Assembly (NCBI GenBank): GCA_031213475.1
Contig: JARUPZ010000007.1
Location: 3,343,586-3,407,585 of the forward strand
Direction: 5' to 3'
Origin: Nereocystis luetkeana
Lineage: Eukaryota > Sar > Phaeophyceae > Laminariales > Laminariaceae
DNA length: 64,000 bases
Positions 31,901 to 44,700 of this stretch are shown here, in pieces. The first letter of the stretch is position 1, and the number at the start of each line of letters is the position of its first letter. Under the pieces are notes generated by a model. It was given only the letters and a program-made list of their open reading frames with translations. It made no database searches and was not told the origin of the DNA. The translations under genes were made by a program, and so were the position numbers.

Positions 31901-34900
31901 GGGGGGGACACCGCCACACCGCGAGGGTGTTGAACCGCCCATGCGGCGGCGGTTGTCTGACTGTCCGAGCTGCAACAGCGGTCTCTCTCCGTCTCGACGC
32001 GCAACCTCTCTGCTTTCGGTATGCATCTCGGCAAAAAAAGGCAGCCGCGCGACCTCGTACCAATCACCATCGCTCGTCCTTATAAAATCCAGGCAAAACT
32101 CATCTTTAGTTGGTCTTGATGTACTGATTCTAAAGCCTCCCGTGATTGGTCGGTCCTAATAATAATTGCCTCACGTATAGGTCCTGTGCCCGACGCAAGC
32201 AAAGGGAAGGGGGTGCCACGCGCTTGGGCGTTGCAAGCACGGTACGAACACCGAAGCATTTCGCCCTCCCAGAACTGCTCTCGAGTATTTGCGCATCAAT
32301 GTCAAGACTGGGATGCGAGTTTGTGAAAGCGAAAGTCTTGCTGAAAATATCGTCGTGTGCACCAAGAGCCTAAACCGTTTGCGCGGACAAGTGGTACTAC
32401 TCTAATGGATTCTACTACTTTCTCGCGGTGAACGAGCTCCTATGATATCACATTTCGCTGGCGAGGGCCGTCGAAACCACGCCATTCGAATGTCCTAACC
32501 TGGCTTTCTTGAGCTCTTCGAGGTCGGGTCGGGCGGACAATTTTGCGGACAGCTTGGCGCGGAGGTCTGCCTTAACCTGATTGAGCCGCAACCCATTCGA
32601 GGCGCGCGAGAAGCACAAGAGGACCGAGGCATAGCGAGGGGAAAGAGAAGAAAGTTTGACACAATTATGTATCTCGTCCCTGCACATATTTTTTAATCGG
32701 AGATCGTGGAAGGCGAGTGCGGCGGGTGTGTGTGGGTGGGTGGAGGGGGGGGCGTACTCATCTGTTGCGAACCTCTTTCAAGACAGAGCAGCGGGGGGGG
32801 GAGGAGGGGGGGCGCACTCATTTGTTGCTTGCCTGTAGCCCTTTGATCATTAACCACGGATCTCTTTCGAGGCGGAGCACCGTTCCCACTCCTGATAGAG
32901 ACAACTCCAACAGTTGGGCGCTTAGGGAGGGGGGGGCGAGGGGGGGGAGGGGTCCCGATTTCCCGATTTTTCCGACCAAGCACCTTAACCAAACATTTCC
33001 CCCCTTCTTAACGTCTACCAGGGTATACGTTAAAGGGGCATCGGTAAGCGGTAATCACACTCCTATCTGTCGTAAATCCTAAACTTGCGAGGTGATGCCG
33101 ACTTTTCCATACTAGTCTACTGCAGTCACAACCAACAGCTTAGCGGGGGGGTGGTTTAGCTGACGGGACCGATTGCGCAAAACCATCGCAAAAACAAAAC
33201 GACCAAATCTCCATGAAAACAACTTAACAACACACGGTCCGAACAGCAAGAACCGCACTCGCTAGAGTACGCGCGGCAAACAAACTGGTATCACCCACAG
33301 CACGGGGTCCTCTCTGCGACCGGCGCCATGATAAGGGCAGTACTTCTACGTGGGGAAGCTCGTGCTAGGCCTAAACCCCGCAGTGCAACTAGGGGTAGCC
33401 CCCTTCCCCCCCACCGTAGCCCACATTAGCTCGGGGCCTACGCCAGTGGTGCTGCAGCGAGGGACGTTTACCGCCTCTTCGACACTAACGCTCTGGGCGG
33501 CCGTAAATACAAGGAGCATTTGGTCTTCATATTATTGTCTAAAATATCCTTATATTTCCGGCCAGAGAACTGTGGTCTAAAGTGTCACTGGCGCGTACCG
33601 TACGATACTAACATAACTAACCCTAACCCTTACCCTACCTCTTTCGGCCCTTTTAGCACCACAGTCCCGTTGTTGAGGACACACCAGTCAAATTGTAAGT
33701 AGTTTGTCCCCAAAGACGGGACTGCAGTCCTAAAAGGGTTAATTAAGATAATCAGACACACCCAACCAAACCGACCATTGGCTCGGCATAGTTAGCCCCT
33801 TTTTTTGTCTCGGATCACAAGCGAGTGTGTGCTCCAACCATCCTACGATTAAGACTACAGTAAGTGTCGAACAGCTGGTGGTAACTCTACGGCTGACTGT
33901 AGCATACCAGTACATTCACATCGCCCTGAGACAAAAACCGTCAAAAAAAAAAAGTCTAGTGCTTGCCTTGGCCTCCTCCTCGGAAGCTTCCACCTGGAGG
34001 TCCGCCAGCCGCACCTCATGAGCCACCAGAGACCGCGACTCGCAGTGCCTGCAGAACACCTAGGACAACGGGACGGGGGGTGAAAAAGGCGTGATGGAGT
34101 CGAGGGCGGGAGTGGGGGGGGGGGGATGCAACCCATTGTCATTCATGGTCGTAGTCGTATGACCATAGAGACTCCCGCATCACTGCAATGTCGGAATGGA
34201 ACGCGCCGGGTTTCCACCGACCAGGTGGGCATTTTTTGCCTGCACCAAAGTTGAGCGAAATGCCGTGAGTTGGTTCGGCGAATCGCGTGAAGGGGTGAGC
34301 CGCATCCTACTTCTACTGTAGTAAACTAAAGTAGTAACCGCTTTTGAGGTGGGTTTTGGGCACCTTGTAACGAACTTTCGAACCATACGGATGAGAAGCG
34401 TCGAACCACGTGACTTGTTTCTTCCGAACCTCCCATCATCGATCGCCCTTCCGTCACCCCCCATCTCCCAGCCCCTCCGCCTTCCACTTCCCAACCCCCA
34501 CGTCACCCTGACGACGCCCTCGACTGCATCGAGCCCCCATTGATGGCCACTGAGGGCACAAAAAAACACCATGAACAAGCACCACTCAAAAGAAGGGGCA
34601 ACGCATGACGGTGACACATGCCTAATATGGAAAATCGTATCTACTGTAATTGGAAAGAGGCAAACGGGGGGTGGACGTGAACGAAGACAAAAATCCAGCC
34701 AAACTATTGCGAACTATATGGCACACATTTGTTTACCTTGCTTTTCTGTAGGGTTTGAAATTTACTAAACATACCTGGTAAGATATATACGGGCAAAGTT
34801 CCTCTGAAAAGAGGGCTACCATCTTAAATTTTATTGGCTACGTATGTAAGACTTCTAAACATTTTTTCCCCCTCAATTTGGAACGCCCCCGACCCGACGC

Positions 34901-37775
34901 GGAAACCGAGTTGTGACCGCCTCTTGCGGGTTTGTCTTCGTTCGCCCGCCGTCTCCCCGTCACTCTCCTCTACTCCCCTGCCTGCCTCCGGTGTAGTGTG
35001 GGACACATCACCAGTATTCCACACGTCGGGCGCAACTTACAGCCCTTACGTAAACCGTTTTAGTGCCGCACTACACATGAACCTAAATCTCACTCTAATT
35101 CCAAGGAATACGCCCCCACAACGGGAGGGCACTGCTAACAGGGTCCATGAGTAGATATTTCAGGGCAGACAGACCCACGATCTGTACTGGCACAAGCTAG
35201 CTCATGTCGCCGGGTGGGAGTCGTATAGATCTGCATGATCTACTACCGTACGTATTGATAACACGGGGTCGGATCTTCCGTGCTACGCAGATCATCTCCA
35301 CCACAACTCACGACGGCAGGTTTAGAAGGACGTGCTGCAGATAATCTACTGCTGTAGATAATCCACTGCTGTAGATGACCTACTGCTGTAGATGACCTAC
35401 TGCTGTAGATAATCTACTGCTATAGATGACCTACTGCTGTAGATGATCTACTGCTGTAGATGACCTACTGCTGTAGATTATCTACTGTGAGTTATCTACT
35501 GCAGATGGTCTACTGTGGATTTTCTGCTGCAGATGATTTGCTGTAGATGACCTACTGCTGTAGATGACCTACTGCTGTAGATGATCTACTGCTGTAGATG
35601 ATCTACTGTGAGTTATCTACTGTGAGTTATCTACTGTGGATGGTCTACTGTGGATGGTCTACTGTGGATGGTCTACTGTGGATTATCTACTGCTGTAGTT
35701 AATCTACTACTATGTGGATTTTCTACTGTGAATTATCTACTATTTTACGGGGGACCATAGTTAACAGGACCAAATTTTCTTAATAAAAATGCTTAAATAT
35801 ATAGGTTTTTATCTATACCATAGGTCCTATTAACTATGGTCCCCCAAAATACTATGGATTATCTACTGTAGACGATATATTGTGGATTATCTACTGTGGA
35901 TTATCTACTGTGAATTATCTGCTGTGGATTATCTACTACTGTGGGTTTTCTACTGTGAATTATCTACTGCGGATTATCTACTGTAGACGATCTACTGTGG
36001 ATTTTCTACTGCTGTATCATCTACTGTAGATTGTCTACTGTGAATGATCTATTGCACACTGCAATCTGTCCCACGTAGTATGCGGTGTTCCCACACGTAC
36101 CTTGAACTTATCCGCCCGTTTCATGCTCCCCGCCGAATCGCTGCCTCCCCACAACAGTTCCAGATCCTTTACGTCAAGCGACGCGGAAGTGGACCAGCGC
36201 TGCACCAGGCGGCACGACATGGCCTGCTCGAGGGTAACCCTGGTCGCCGAAGATTGGCGCCGCACAACAAACCAGAAACACATGAATCGGAGGGAAGGCA
36301 AGGGAAGAGGGTGTGCTTAACCTTAACCCCTTTAGAACTCCAGTCCCGTTTTGGGGACAATCCACTCAAAATCCAAGTAAGTTGTCCCCAATTGTCCCCA
36401 AAACGAAACTGCAGTCCTAAACGGGTTAAGTGCACAAGGACAAAAAGGGTGGAATGGCATGGTATGCTCTGCCCTTCGGCCATAATACATCAGGTGGAAC
36501 CAACATGGCCTATTTCCATTCCACAAAAAAACGATTGCGAGGGTGTGTGCTCCCCCCCCTCCCGAGTCGGCGGGCGGGCGGGCGGGCGGGCGCGGGTGCG
36601 ATACATATCGCGACCGATTCAACGATGTTGCGCGGGGGAAACACAAGAAAAGAAAAGAAGAGAAAAAAAGATAGGTGCGCGCGCCACCTTGCGCATGTAC
36701 CCCCTGCGGTGAAGGCGAGTCAGACAGGCAGGCGAAGTGTGAACAACGTCGAACCCAATGAGGAGGGGGCCTCGCCGCGAAAGGAGAGACATTGACTACG
36801 CCCGCTATATATTCCATTTCAGTACCTACCAGTACGACCAGTACACCAGTGAAAAAAATACGGAAAAGTTTTAGAGTGAATACGGGTGGACCCAAGCGTA
36901 GATCATCATCATGCTCGTTGCGCTACGGACAGAGAGGCGAGCAAATATTCATATTACCAGCAAACACCGGTAGAAACAGGCGAACGCTCGTAGTCCGGCG
37001 GCGCCAACAGTAACTAACTGCTGTACCAGGTACGTAAAACAGCCAGCACTTCCTTCCCCCGCCCGCCGCTGTGCGCGGGGGTCGGGGGGGCGGGGGGGGT
37101 GGGGGGCACCCAAGAAGAAAAAAAAAGACGCCCCGAAGGAACAGTGACACTAAAAAAACGAGCAAAAAACTAGAGCAACAACAACAAAGAAAAACGAAAC
37201 GCTTTTTCGCGTGAAAAAAAACGTCCAGAAAGTCCCCACCCCACTGGCTCGTGTTTCATTCCAATGTGAACTATGGCCATTTTATCGGAAGCGTGGTTTC
37301 TTTTTTATCTTCCGGCCGTGCAACCATGGTGGGGAGGGTCGCTACTACTACTACAATAAAAAACGCCCCCAAAGCCTCGGACAGGCCCTCGTTTTCCCAC
37401 TTTTGTAATTAATCTACATCTAAAGTCTCTGTCAACAAAAAAAAAGGCAGATTCGCTCCTTCCCGGTCTTGTATGATCTGCCACAGCAGTAGGGATTGTA
37501 GGCCACGTTGCCGGGTGGGATCCGTATAACCCGCATGATCTACCTGGTGTATGGTAGCGCGTGTTTCCTTGGGTTGGATCCGTACTGCTGTTGCAGACAG
37601 ATTCTGCATAACCTGTCACAGCGGCTACTGTAGGGGAGGAACTATTTACGGGGGACCACATTAAACAGGACCTACGGCACACACGAAAACCTCTATGTTT
37701 CGCTATTTTTACTAACAATATTTGGTCCTATTTACTATGGTCCCCCGTAATAGACCATCTGTGCACAGTAGATAA

Positions 37776-37809
<34 letters not shown>

Positions 37810-40800
37810 CATGAACTGTCTGAGCAGTGAAATCATCCAGCCGCGACCTAGGTATCTATATACATGTGCGTAGAGGGGAGAGATTGTTGGGACAGAAAAA
37901 ACAAACTGCGCACGTACATCGTAGGAGAACAAACGACGTGTTGCTTGTACATACGATACTGCTGTAGGCCATTTTTAATAGCCAAGGGGGCGGGGTCGGT
38001 GTAACGTTCATCACACGCGCTCTCCCTCTCACCCTTTATCGCATTCCCCTCCCAGCTTGGCGTATTCGGCATCCAAGTCGGCGTCGGTCACCTATTGACG
38101 GGAGGTAACACACAACACACGTAGTAACCGCAACCAATGTAAACATGGTGATCATCAATAGTACCTGGTACAACAAAACAAAAGGAATACACAATTACTA
38201 GGTGGAGTTTTGTTGGGACGACGAACGACACCTATTCCGGGAGAACATACAGAGTAGTAGAACATGCAGCAGTCGTCAGAACCAACTCATAACATGGTTG
38301 ATCATGAATAACAATACGCGTGGGTTAAGGTTACTATGCCCGCCCCCCGTAGTACATGGCGAAAGTCACCGAAGGGAAGGGGACAGAAACGCCACGGCTC
38401 GGCAGGGCATGGCACAGGAGGAGGAGCTTTGAAAAGCAAAAAATGAGTGAAAACAAAAATACCTGGTACCGCTTTTTATAAGCAGAAGAGGTATCCTTGT
38501 GTGTTTGAGCGGTCTGCACGCGCCAACTTCTCGTTCGCGCGCATGTACGGCTGCACCAGGTATGAAGCAGTCGATTATGCGACGACCGACCGACTCCCTG
38601 CCGGTCCCTCCCTCCCTCCCGCCCTCCCTCCCTCCCTCCCTCCCTCACTCCCTCACTCCAACGCTTACACGGGTTGAACAGCACCGTTTCAGTACCGCTT
38701 TGTACGTACACTTACATACCTGGTATTACGGGGGGCCATAGTTGATAGGACCAAATATTGTTAGTAAAAACGGTTAAATAGATAGGTTTTTATGTACACT
38801 ATAGCTCCTATTAACTACCAGGTATGGTCCCCCGTAATAGTAAATATGACTCTTTACTCTTACCTCCAAACGTTTTTTTTTTTTCTCACCCACAATGGGA
38901 GTTCATGCAGCCTGGGGGGGGTTATAACCAACCATTTTAGAACTGCAGTCCCGTTTTGGGGACAAACTACCTCGAAAAAAAATAAGTGTTTTTCCCCAAA
39001 AAAGGGGACTGCAGTTTTCGCCTTAAAAGGGCCAGAGTAAATAGGACCCGATATTGTGCGTAAAAATAGGTAAATATATAGTTTTTTATATGTACCATAG
39101 GTCCTATTTACTATGGTTGCCCGTAATATTAATAGTAATCGGCCCAGTTTTATCGCAGACTCAAGACAGAATACCCGGTTCACCTGGTATAATATGTAGT
39201 GTACATACGTACAGTAGTAGTGCACGATCTCGGTAAAAAAATCCGACCCTTTCTACGAGTAGATATAACGCAGACCCTAAACAGTAGCTGCGGTCCTTTC
39301 TATGCAACGCAGGCAAATGACCACAACTATTACGGGGGACCATAGTTAATAGGACCTATGGTATACATAAAAACCTATCTATTTAACCATTTTTACTAAC
39401 AATATTTGGTCCTATTAACTATGGTCCCCCGTAATACTACTACTAATGTGCCAACTTGGTAATCACACGTAATTACAGCAACAGTAGTTCGGCCCCTCTT
39501 CAACCCCTTTAGCACCGCAGTCCCGTTTTGGGGACAAACTACTTGAAATTTGACTGGTTTGTCCCCAAAACGGAACTGCGGTTCTAAAAGGGTTTACGCC
39601 CCCCCCCCCCTTCACGCGACTCGCCGAACACCTCCCCTCACGGCGCTTCGCTCCGCGCTTGGTGCAAGCAACGCCTTCCTGGCCGGTGCAAAGCTCGACA
39701 TATTCCGTCCCGACATTTTTAGGGGTGCAAGGGTCCATGGTCATACGCCTACGTCCATGCGTGGCACGATTACCCCCGGTCGATGGGCGTACGACTAAGG
39801 CCATACCTGTACATGACATGAGTGCACCCCCCCACCGATCACCATCAATCAAGTCTCTGATGCCACTCCCCCCTCCCTCAGTACCTGGAGGTGGTCGTCA
39901 GGGTCAAGGCCACACAACTCCACCCAGCGAAGGAACTGACTGAACGTGATGAAACCGTCGCCGTCGCTGTCGCAGAGCTCAAAGTGCTGGGCCATTTCGT
40001 GCCTCGCGTCGTCCCCGCCTTCCCCGCCTAGGTACTCCTGAACGAAAACAAAAACAAAAAAAAAACGGAGGTCCGGACAACAAGCAAAATCCCGCCGGGT
40101 GTCATGGGATGGGAAAAAAAAGGTGGTTTTCCTCTCTTTCGACCAGTTTTAATATGGCGCGTGGCGAGGGGCGAGGCGAGTGAGTACGCCTCGGAGATCC
40201 ATACCGACGCCGAGCCAAAGTCAAGCAAGTGTCAGCATGCCGGGTGGACTTCGCTTGTTACCAGGGAGCGGCCCCGTACGACTATTGCGGGGGACCATAG
40301 TAAATAGGACCAAGTATTGTTGGTAAAAATAGCGAAATAGATAGGTTTTGTGTGTGTAGCGTAGGCCCCTATTCAACATGGCCCCCCGTAATAAATAACA
40401 GCAAACTTTTCGAACACCTCGGATGAATCATTTTCTACAGCAGTAGATCATCTGTCACAGGTCTCCACCTAATGCCGTTGTGAGAGGTTTTGCAGGATCT
40501 GCATGGTGCAGACACAACCCAAGGAAATCCCGTCCTACCCCATATCATGGCAGGGAGGGTGTGTACGGCTCCCATGCGGGAACATTATTGAGCTGCATAC
40601 ACTCACCGTACATACATCGTATGTACAACATTGGGAATATATCATATGTGCGCGCTGAAACATCTATTACGGGGGACCCTAGCAAATAGGGCCAAATATT
40701 GTTAGTAAAAATGAGTAAAAATACCCTGGTATAAGTTTTTGTGGGTACCATAGGTCCTGTTTACTATGGTCCCCAGTAATAGAGCACTACGAACAGCATG

Positions 40801-41644
40801 GACGTGTGGGGAATCATCGATGGTCTGCCCGAAGGGGGTGGGTGGGTGGGGGGGGGGGGGGCGTACTCATTTGTTGCTTGCCTTAGTCATTGGACCATTG
40901 ACCACGCATCCCTTACGAGACCAAGGAGGTGGTGGGGGAGGGAAGGAGAGGGGGGGGGGGGGGGGGGGGGGGGCGTACTCACTTGTTGCTTGCCTTAGTC
41001 ATTGGACCATTGAAGCATTGAAGGGGGGGAGGGGGGGGGGGGGGGGGGGTGACAGCATTAATCGCTGACGGAGCTCCTTCTCAACCAATGCATCAACCAT
41101 TGCAAAACCGTTGGAGCCGATGTCAACCAGTATACATATGGATACCTGGCATTTTACTCAAGGAGTGTGCACCGGGCTTGGCTTGACACTTTTCCCGCAC
41201 CTCGGATCAGATAGATCATCTCTCTTACTCTACGGATTTGACCATCTACGGTAGTTTCCTCGCCTGCACCGTTGCGAGAGACTGGTTGGCGCAAGGACCC
41301 GTATAGTGCGCACATACATCAGATGCAGCAGCCCGAGAAAAAAAAAAGTGCGCTGTACTATCATGCGGATTGAACGCGGCTCCCACCCGGCAAGACCAGC
41401 AAAAAATCGTAGCAGCACAGGTCTTCCTCTGAATGATCCAGATCGAACCCTATACTACAGTAGGAATCGCCATCAACCTGTCCAAGGAGCGAACTTTTCC
41501 TGAAAAATCGGTTGTCGGGGTTCCCCGCGCCAGGAATGCTTGCTAGGGTGCGCAACGTAGCGTACGGATGTAGCCACGGGTCACATGACGCACGCTCGAT
41601 GTAGAACATTTTTCCACTCCATCGGGCAGACCATACAGATCGCG

Positions 41645-41680
<36 letters not shown>

Positions 41681-41697
41681 CTATATCTGTCTATCTG

Positions 41698-41740
<43 letters not shown>

Positions 41741-41753
41741 GTCTACCAATCTG

Positions 41754-41791
<38 letters not shown>

Positions 41792-44700
41792 CGCAGATCA
41801 CCTAGACCATGTAGTTCCTCACCTGCCCCGCACTGCGAGACGTTTGCGCAAGATCTGCCTACTATAGCACAGATTCCAACCTGAAAAAAAAACAAAACAT
41901 ATGCGCTATGATACATCGTGCAGATTAGGTAAACGGGTTCCATTCGGCAACGTGAGGTACGAGGTCACACAATATCGGGAATACATGATCTATCTGCTTC
42001 GAAAGAGCTCGCAGATCATCATCTGCGGGAACGATCTGTAGATGAGGTGACCCGTCCGAGGGGCGCATTTTTCCATCCCATTTGGTACATTCGCCCTCCT
42101 ACGGCATACACTCCGAACTATACACGTAGTCGTACACCAGGACCGGGGTAAGCAAGCAGGCTCTTTCTTCTCCCCCCTCCCCAAGCTACGGTACAGGACT
42201 TACACCCTTTTTTTTTTCAATCAGGGTAAAGAGCTCAGCTTTTTCTTCCCTTGTCGGCAGGCTGGCGTAGAATGTGGAATGGCGGCGACCGATTTTCTTT
42301 TTAGTTTTTTCTTACTGAGACTGCTGTACTAGTTTTTTTTAATAAAAAAAATGAATAAATAAATAAAAAATAAAGCATGGAACATGCACCGCGCGAATCG
42401 AAATCGATCACAACACCCGCCCCCTCCCAATCCCCCCCCCCCTCCCCCCCCCCCCCCCCCCCCCCCGAAAAGAAAAGGCGCACCTGTACGTCTGGCCAGG
42501 TCATGAGTCCCTCGAAAGACACCAAGTGCTCCGGTCCCACCCCCCCCGCGCCCTCAGCATCGACCTTCTCGCCGCCTTCCCCGCCGTCAGTATTATCTCC
42601 TAAGCGTGGCATAACCCTCTCCTCGAAGACGAGAGCCAGAGTGCTCGCCTCCATCAGTCCGGGGTGCTCCTTCTGTAGCTGCGCTGGGTCCGGGCGGTCA
42701 CTGACGAGGCGAGCAAGCTGTGGCGGTCGGTAGGTAACGTAGGGCGTGGGGGGGGGAGAGGCGGTGGGGGGGGGGGGGGGGGGGGGGGGTGTACTCATTA
42801 TCATGCATGGCCGTAATCGTAGGACCATGGACCTTCGCATCCCTACAATGCCGGGACGGGGCACGTCGGGTTATCGCCGACCAGGCAGACAGGGGGGGGA
42901 GAGGGGAGGGGGGTGTACTCAAGTCCTGCATAGGGGGGTGCGCTCATGTCCTGCATGGCGGCCGAAGTGGTATGACTATATACAGACCCTCGCATCCCTA
43001 CATAATGTATATATGTGCGATGCCCCGGACGGAGCACGTCGGGTCTTCACCGATCAGGCAGACGTTGATTGTGCTTGCGTGAGGTGCTGGGGGGGGGAGG
43101 GGGGGGGGGGGGGGGGGGGAGTGGAATGAACGGTGAGCTTCTTCTATTCCTACTAAGAAACGCCTGTGAGGCGGACTTGCACATGGACGAGGGCGTCGAA
43201 GCATTGCACGGGTGGTAAGTAACTCTTTCCGTTCGTCGCACGTATCACCGACCCCCACGTGCGGATAAAATTTTGCGCGTAATATGTTCCAAAAGGCTAA
43301 AACAGTTTGTCACAACCAACACCTGTAAACGCAGCCTATACGTATCACTTCTGTCCGGGAATCTCATCATCGTCGATACCCACATAAATGCCCATAGTCT
43401 ATCGCATCGCTCTGTCTGTGAGTTTAAGGGTCGTTGCATATTTTCACATAGAAATGAAATCAAACCGTCCTTGTACCGTACGTGCTTCCGAACAGAGCGG
43501 TGTAATTCGTGGACCTCTTGACTAAGCCCAAGATATTTCATGAGGGAAGATGAGAATCCCTGGTCTCTGTACTGCATCACCTACGTGCGTACCTCGTGCG
43601 GCCGGGCGGGAAGCCGGGCAAACAACTGCCGCGATCTACCTAAGCAACGTGTACATGCTTCCTGGGGCTGGGTCTTCTGTACTGCGTACGTACGCAGATC
43701 CTGCGCGACATTTCGCGGCGACAGGTTTTGGGATCCAATGTGGGCTGGGCTGATCGTGCATGTGTCCGATGTTTTTGTTGGTTCCTTCGAAAAAACAGGG
43801 CTGTTGACGGGTCATGATGATCCAGCCGGCGGGTCGGGTCAGGAGGTCTTTAAAAACCTCACGGGTCCAGTCCGGTCCGGTCCGGTCCGGTCCGGTCCGG
43901 TCCGGTCCGGTTAAAAAGTACTCGAAATCTCACGGGTCGGGCCGGGTCGGGTCGGATCGGATCGGGTTAGGTGATCCCATTCGACCCGACCCGCGAGTTT
44001 TGACCCGACCAGTGAACAGCGTTGGAAAAGAAACGAAAGCCTCCGGTCCCGGCTGGAACGTCACGCCAACCCCGGGGAAAAGCGGATGCGGCTGGTTCGC
44101 TAACAACATGCATGGGCAGGCTTTTCTGCGCGCTATTTAGGCGCAACTCCTCGTGTGTCAGGAAAGGACGCGACGGCGAGAGAACATACGAAGGGGCAGA
44201 GGAGGTAGCGTGTGTGTTCGGCACGTTATATACACATACCGTCCCTTCTACCCGATGACTCGGTGTCTGTGCTGATTCTCCATTCTAAAAAGGAGATACA
44301 AGCTCTGTGGTCACAAAACTACGATACAGAGATAATACACTGTAATGCGGTACGGAGTAGACCACGCGATGCCATGCCATTGTGCCAGCAAGGCACTGGA
44401 TACGGCAAGCGACAACCTACACGCGCTACGTGGTGCAGTCTGCCGACCGTCAAAGAAAGCGGCCGTGAAAAAAAAAAAACAGTTAAAACAATCCTCACTA
44501 AAAGGACGAAAAAGCTCTCCACAGCAAAGCAGCAGCCATATACAAGCGCTCGAGAAAAAATTAACCAAAAACGTAGACAGGTAAAAACATGACCGTTTCA
44601 AGCTCCGGGGTGTCATCACCCCAAATTAACGAGGACATACGTACCACACCCCTAGCAACCATCGCCACGGGAGGCAACGCCAGGTCTTATTCTGAAAGCG

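Noticed and set aside
35338..36058. CRISPR-like array
   Set aside because: Units are 11-18 bp, contiguous and variable, without regular unique spacers. It is a minisatellite in a eukaryotic intron.
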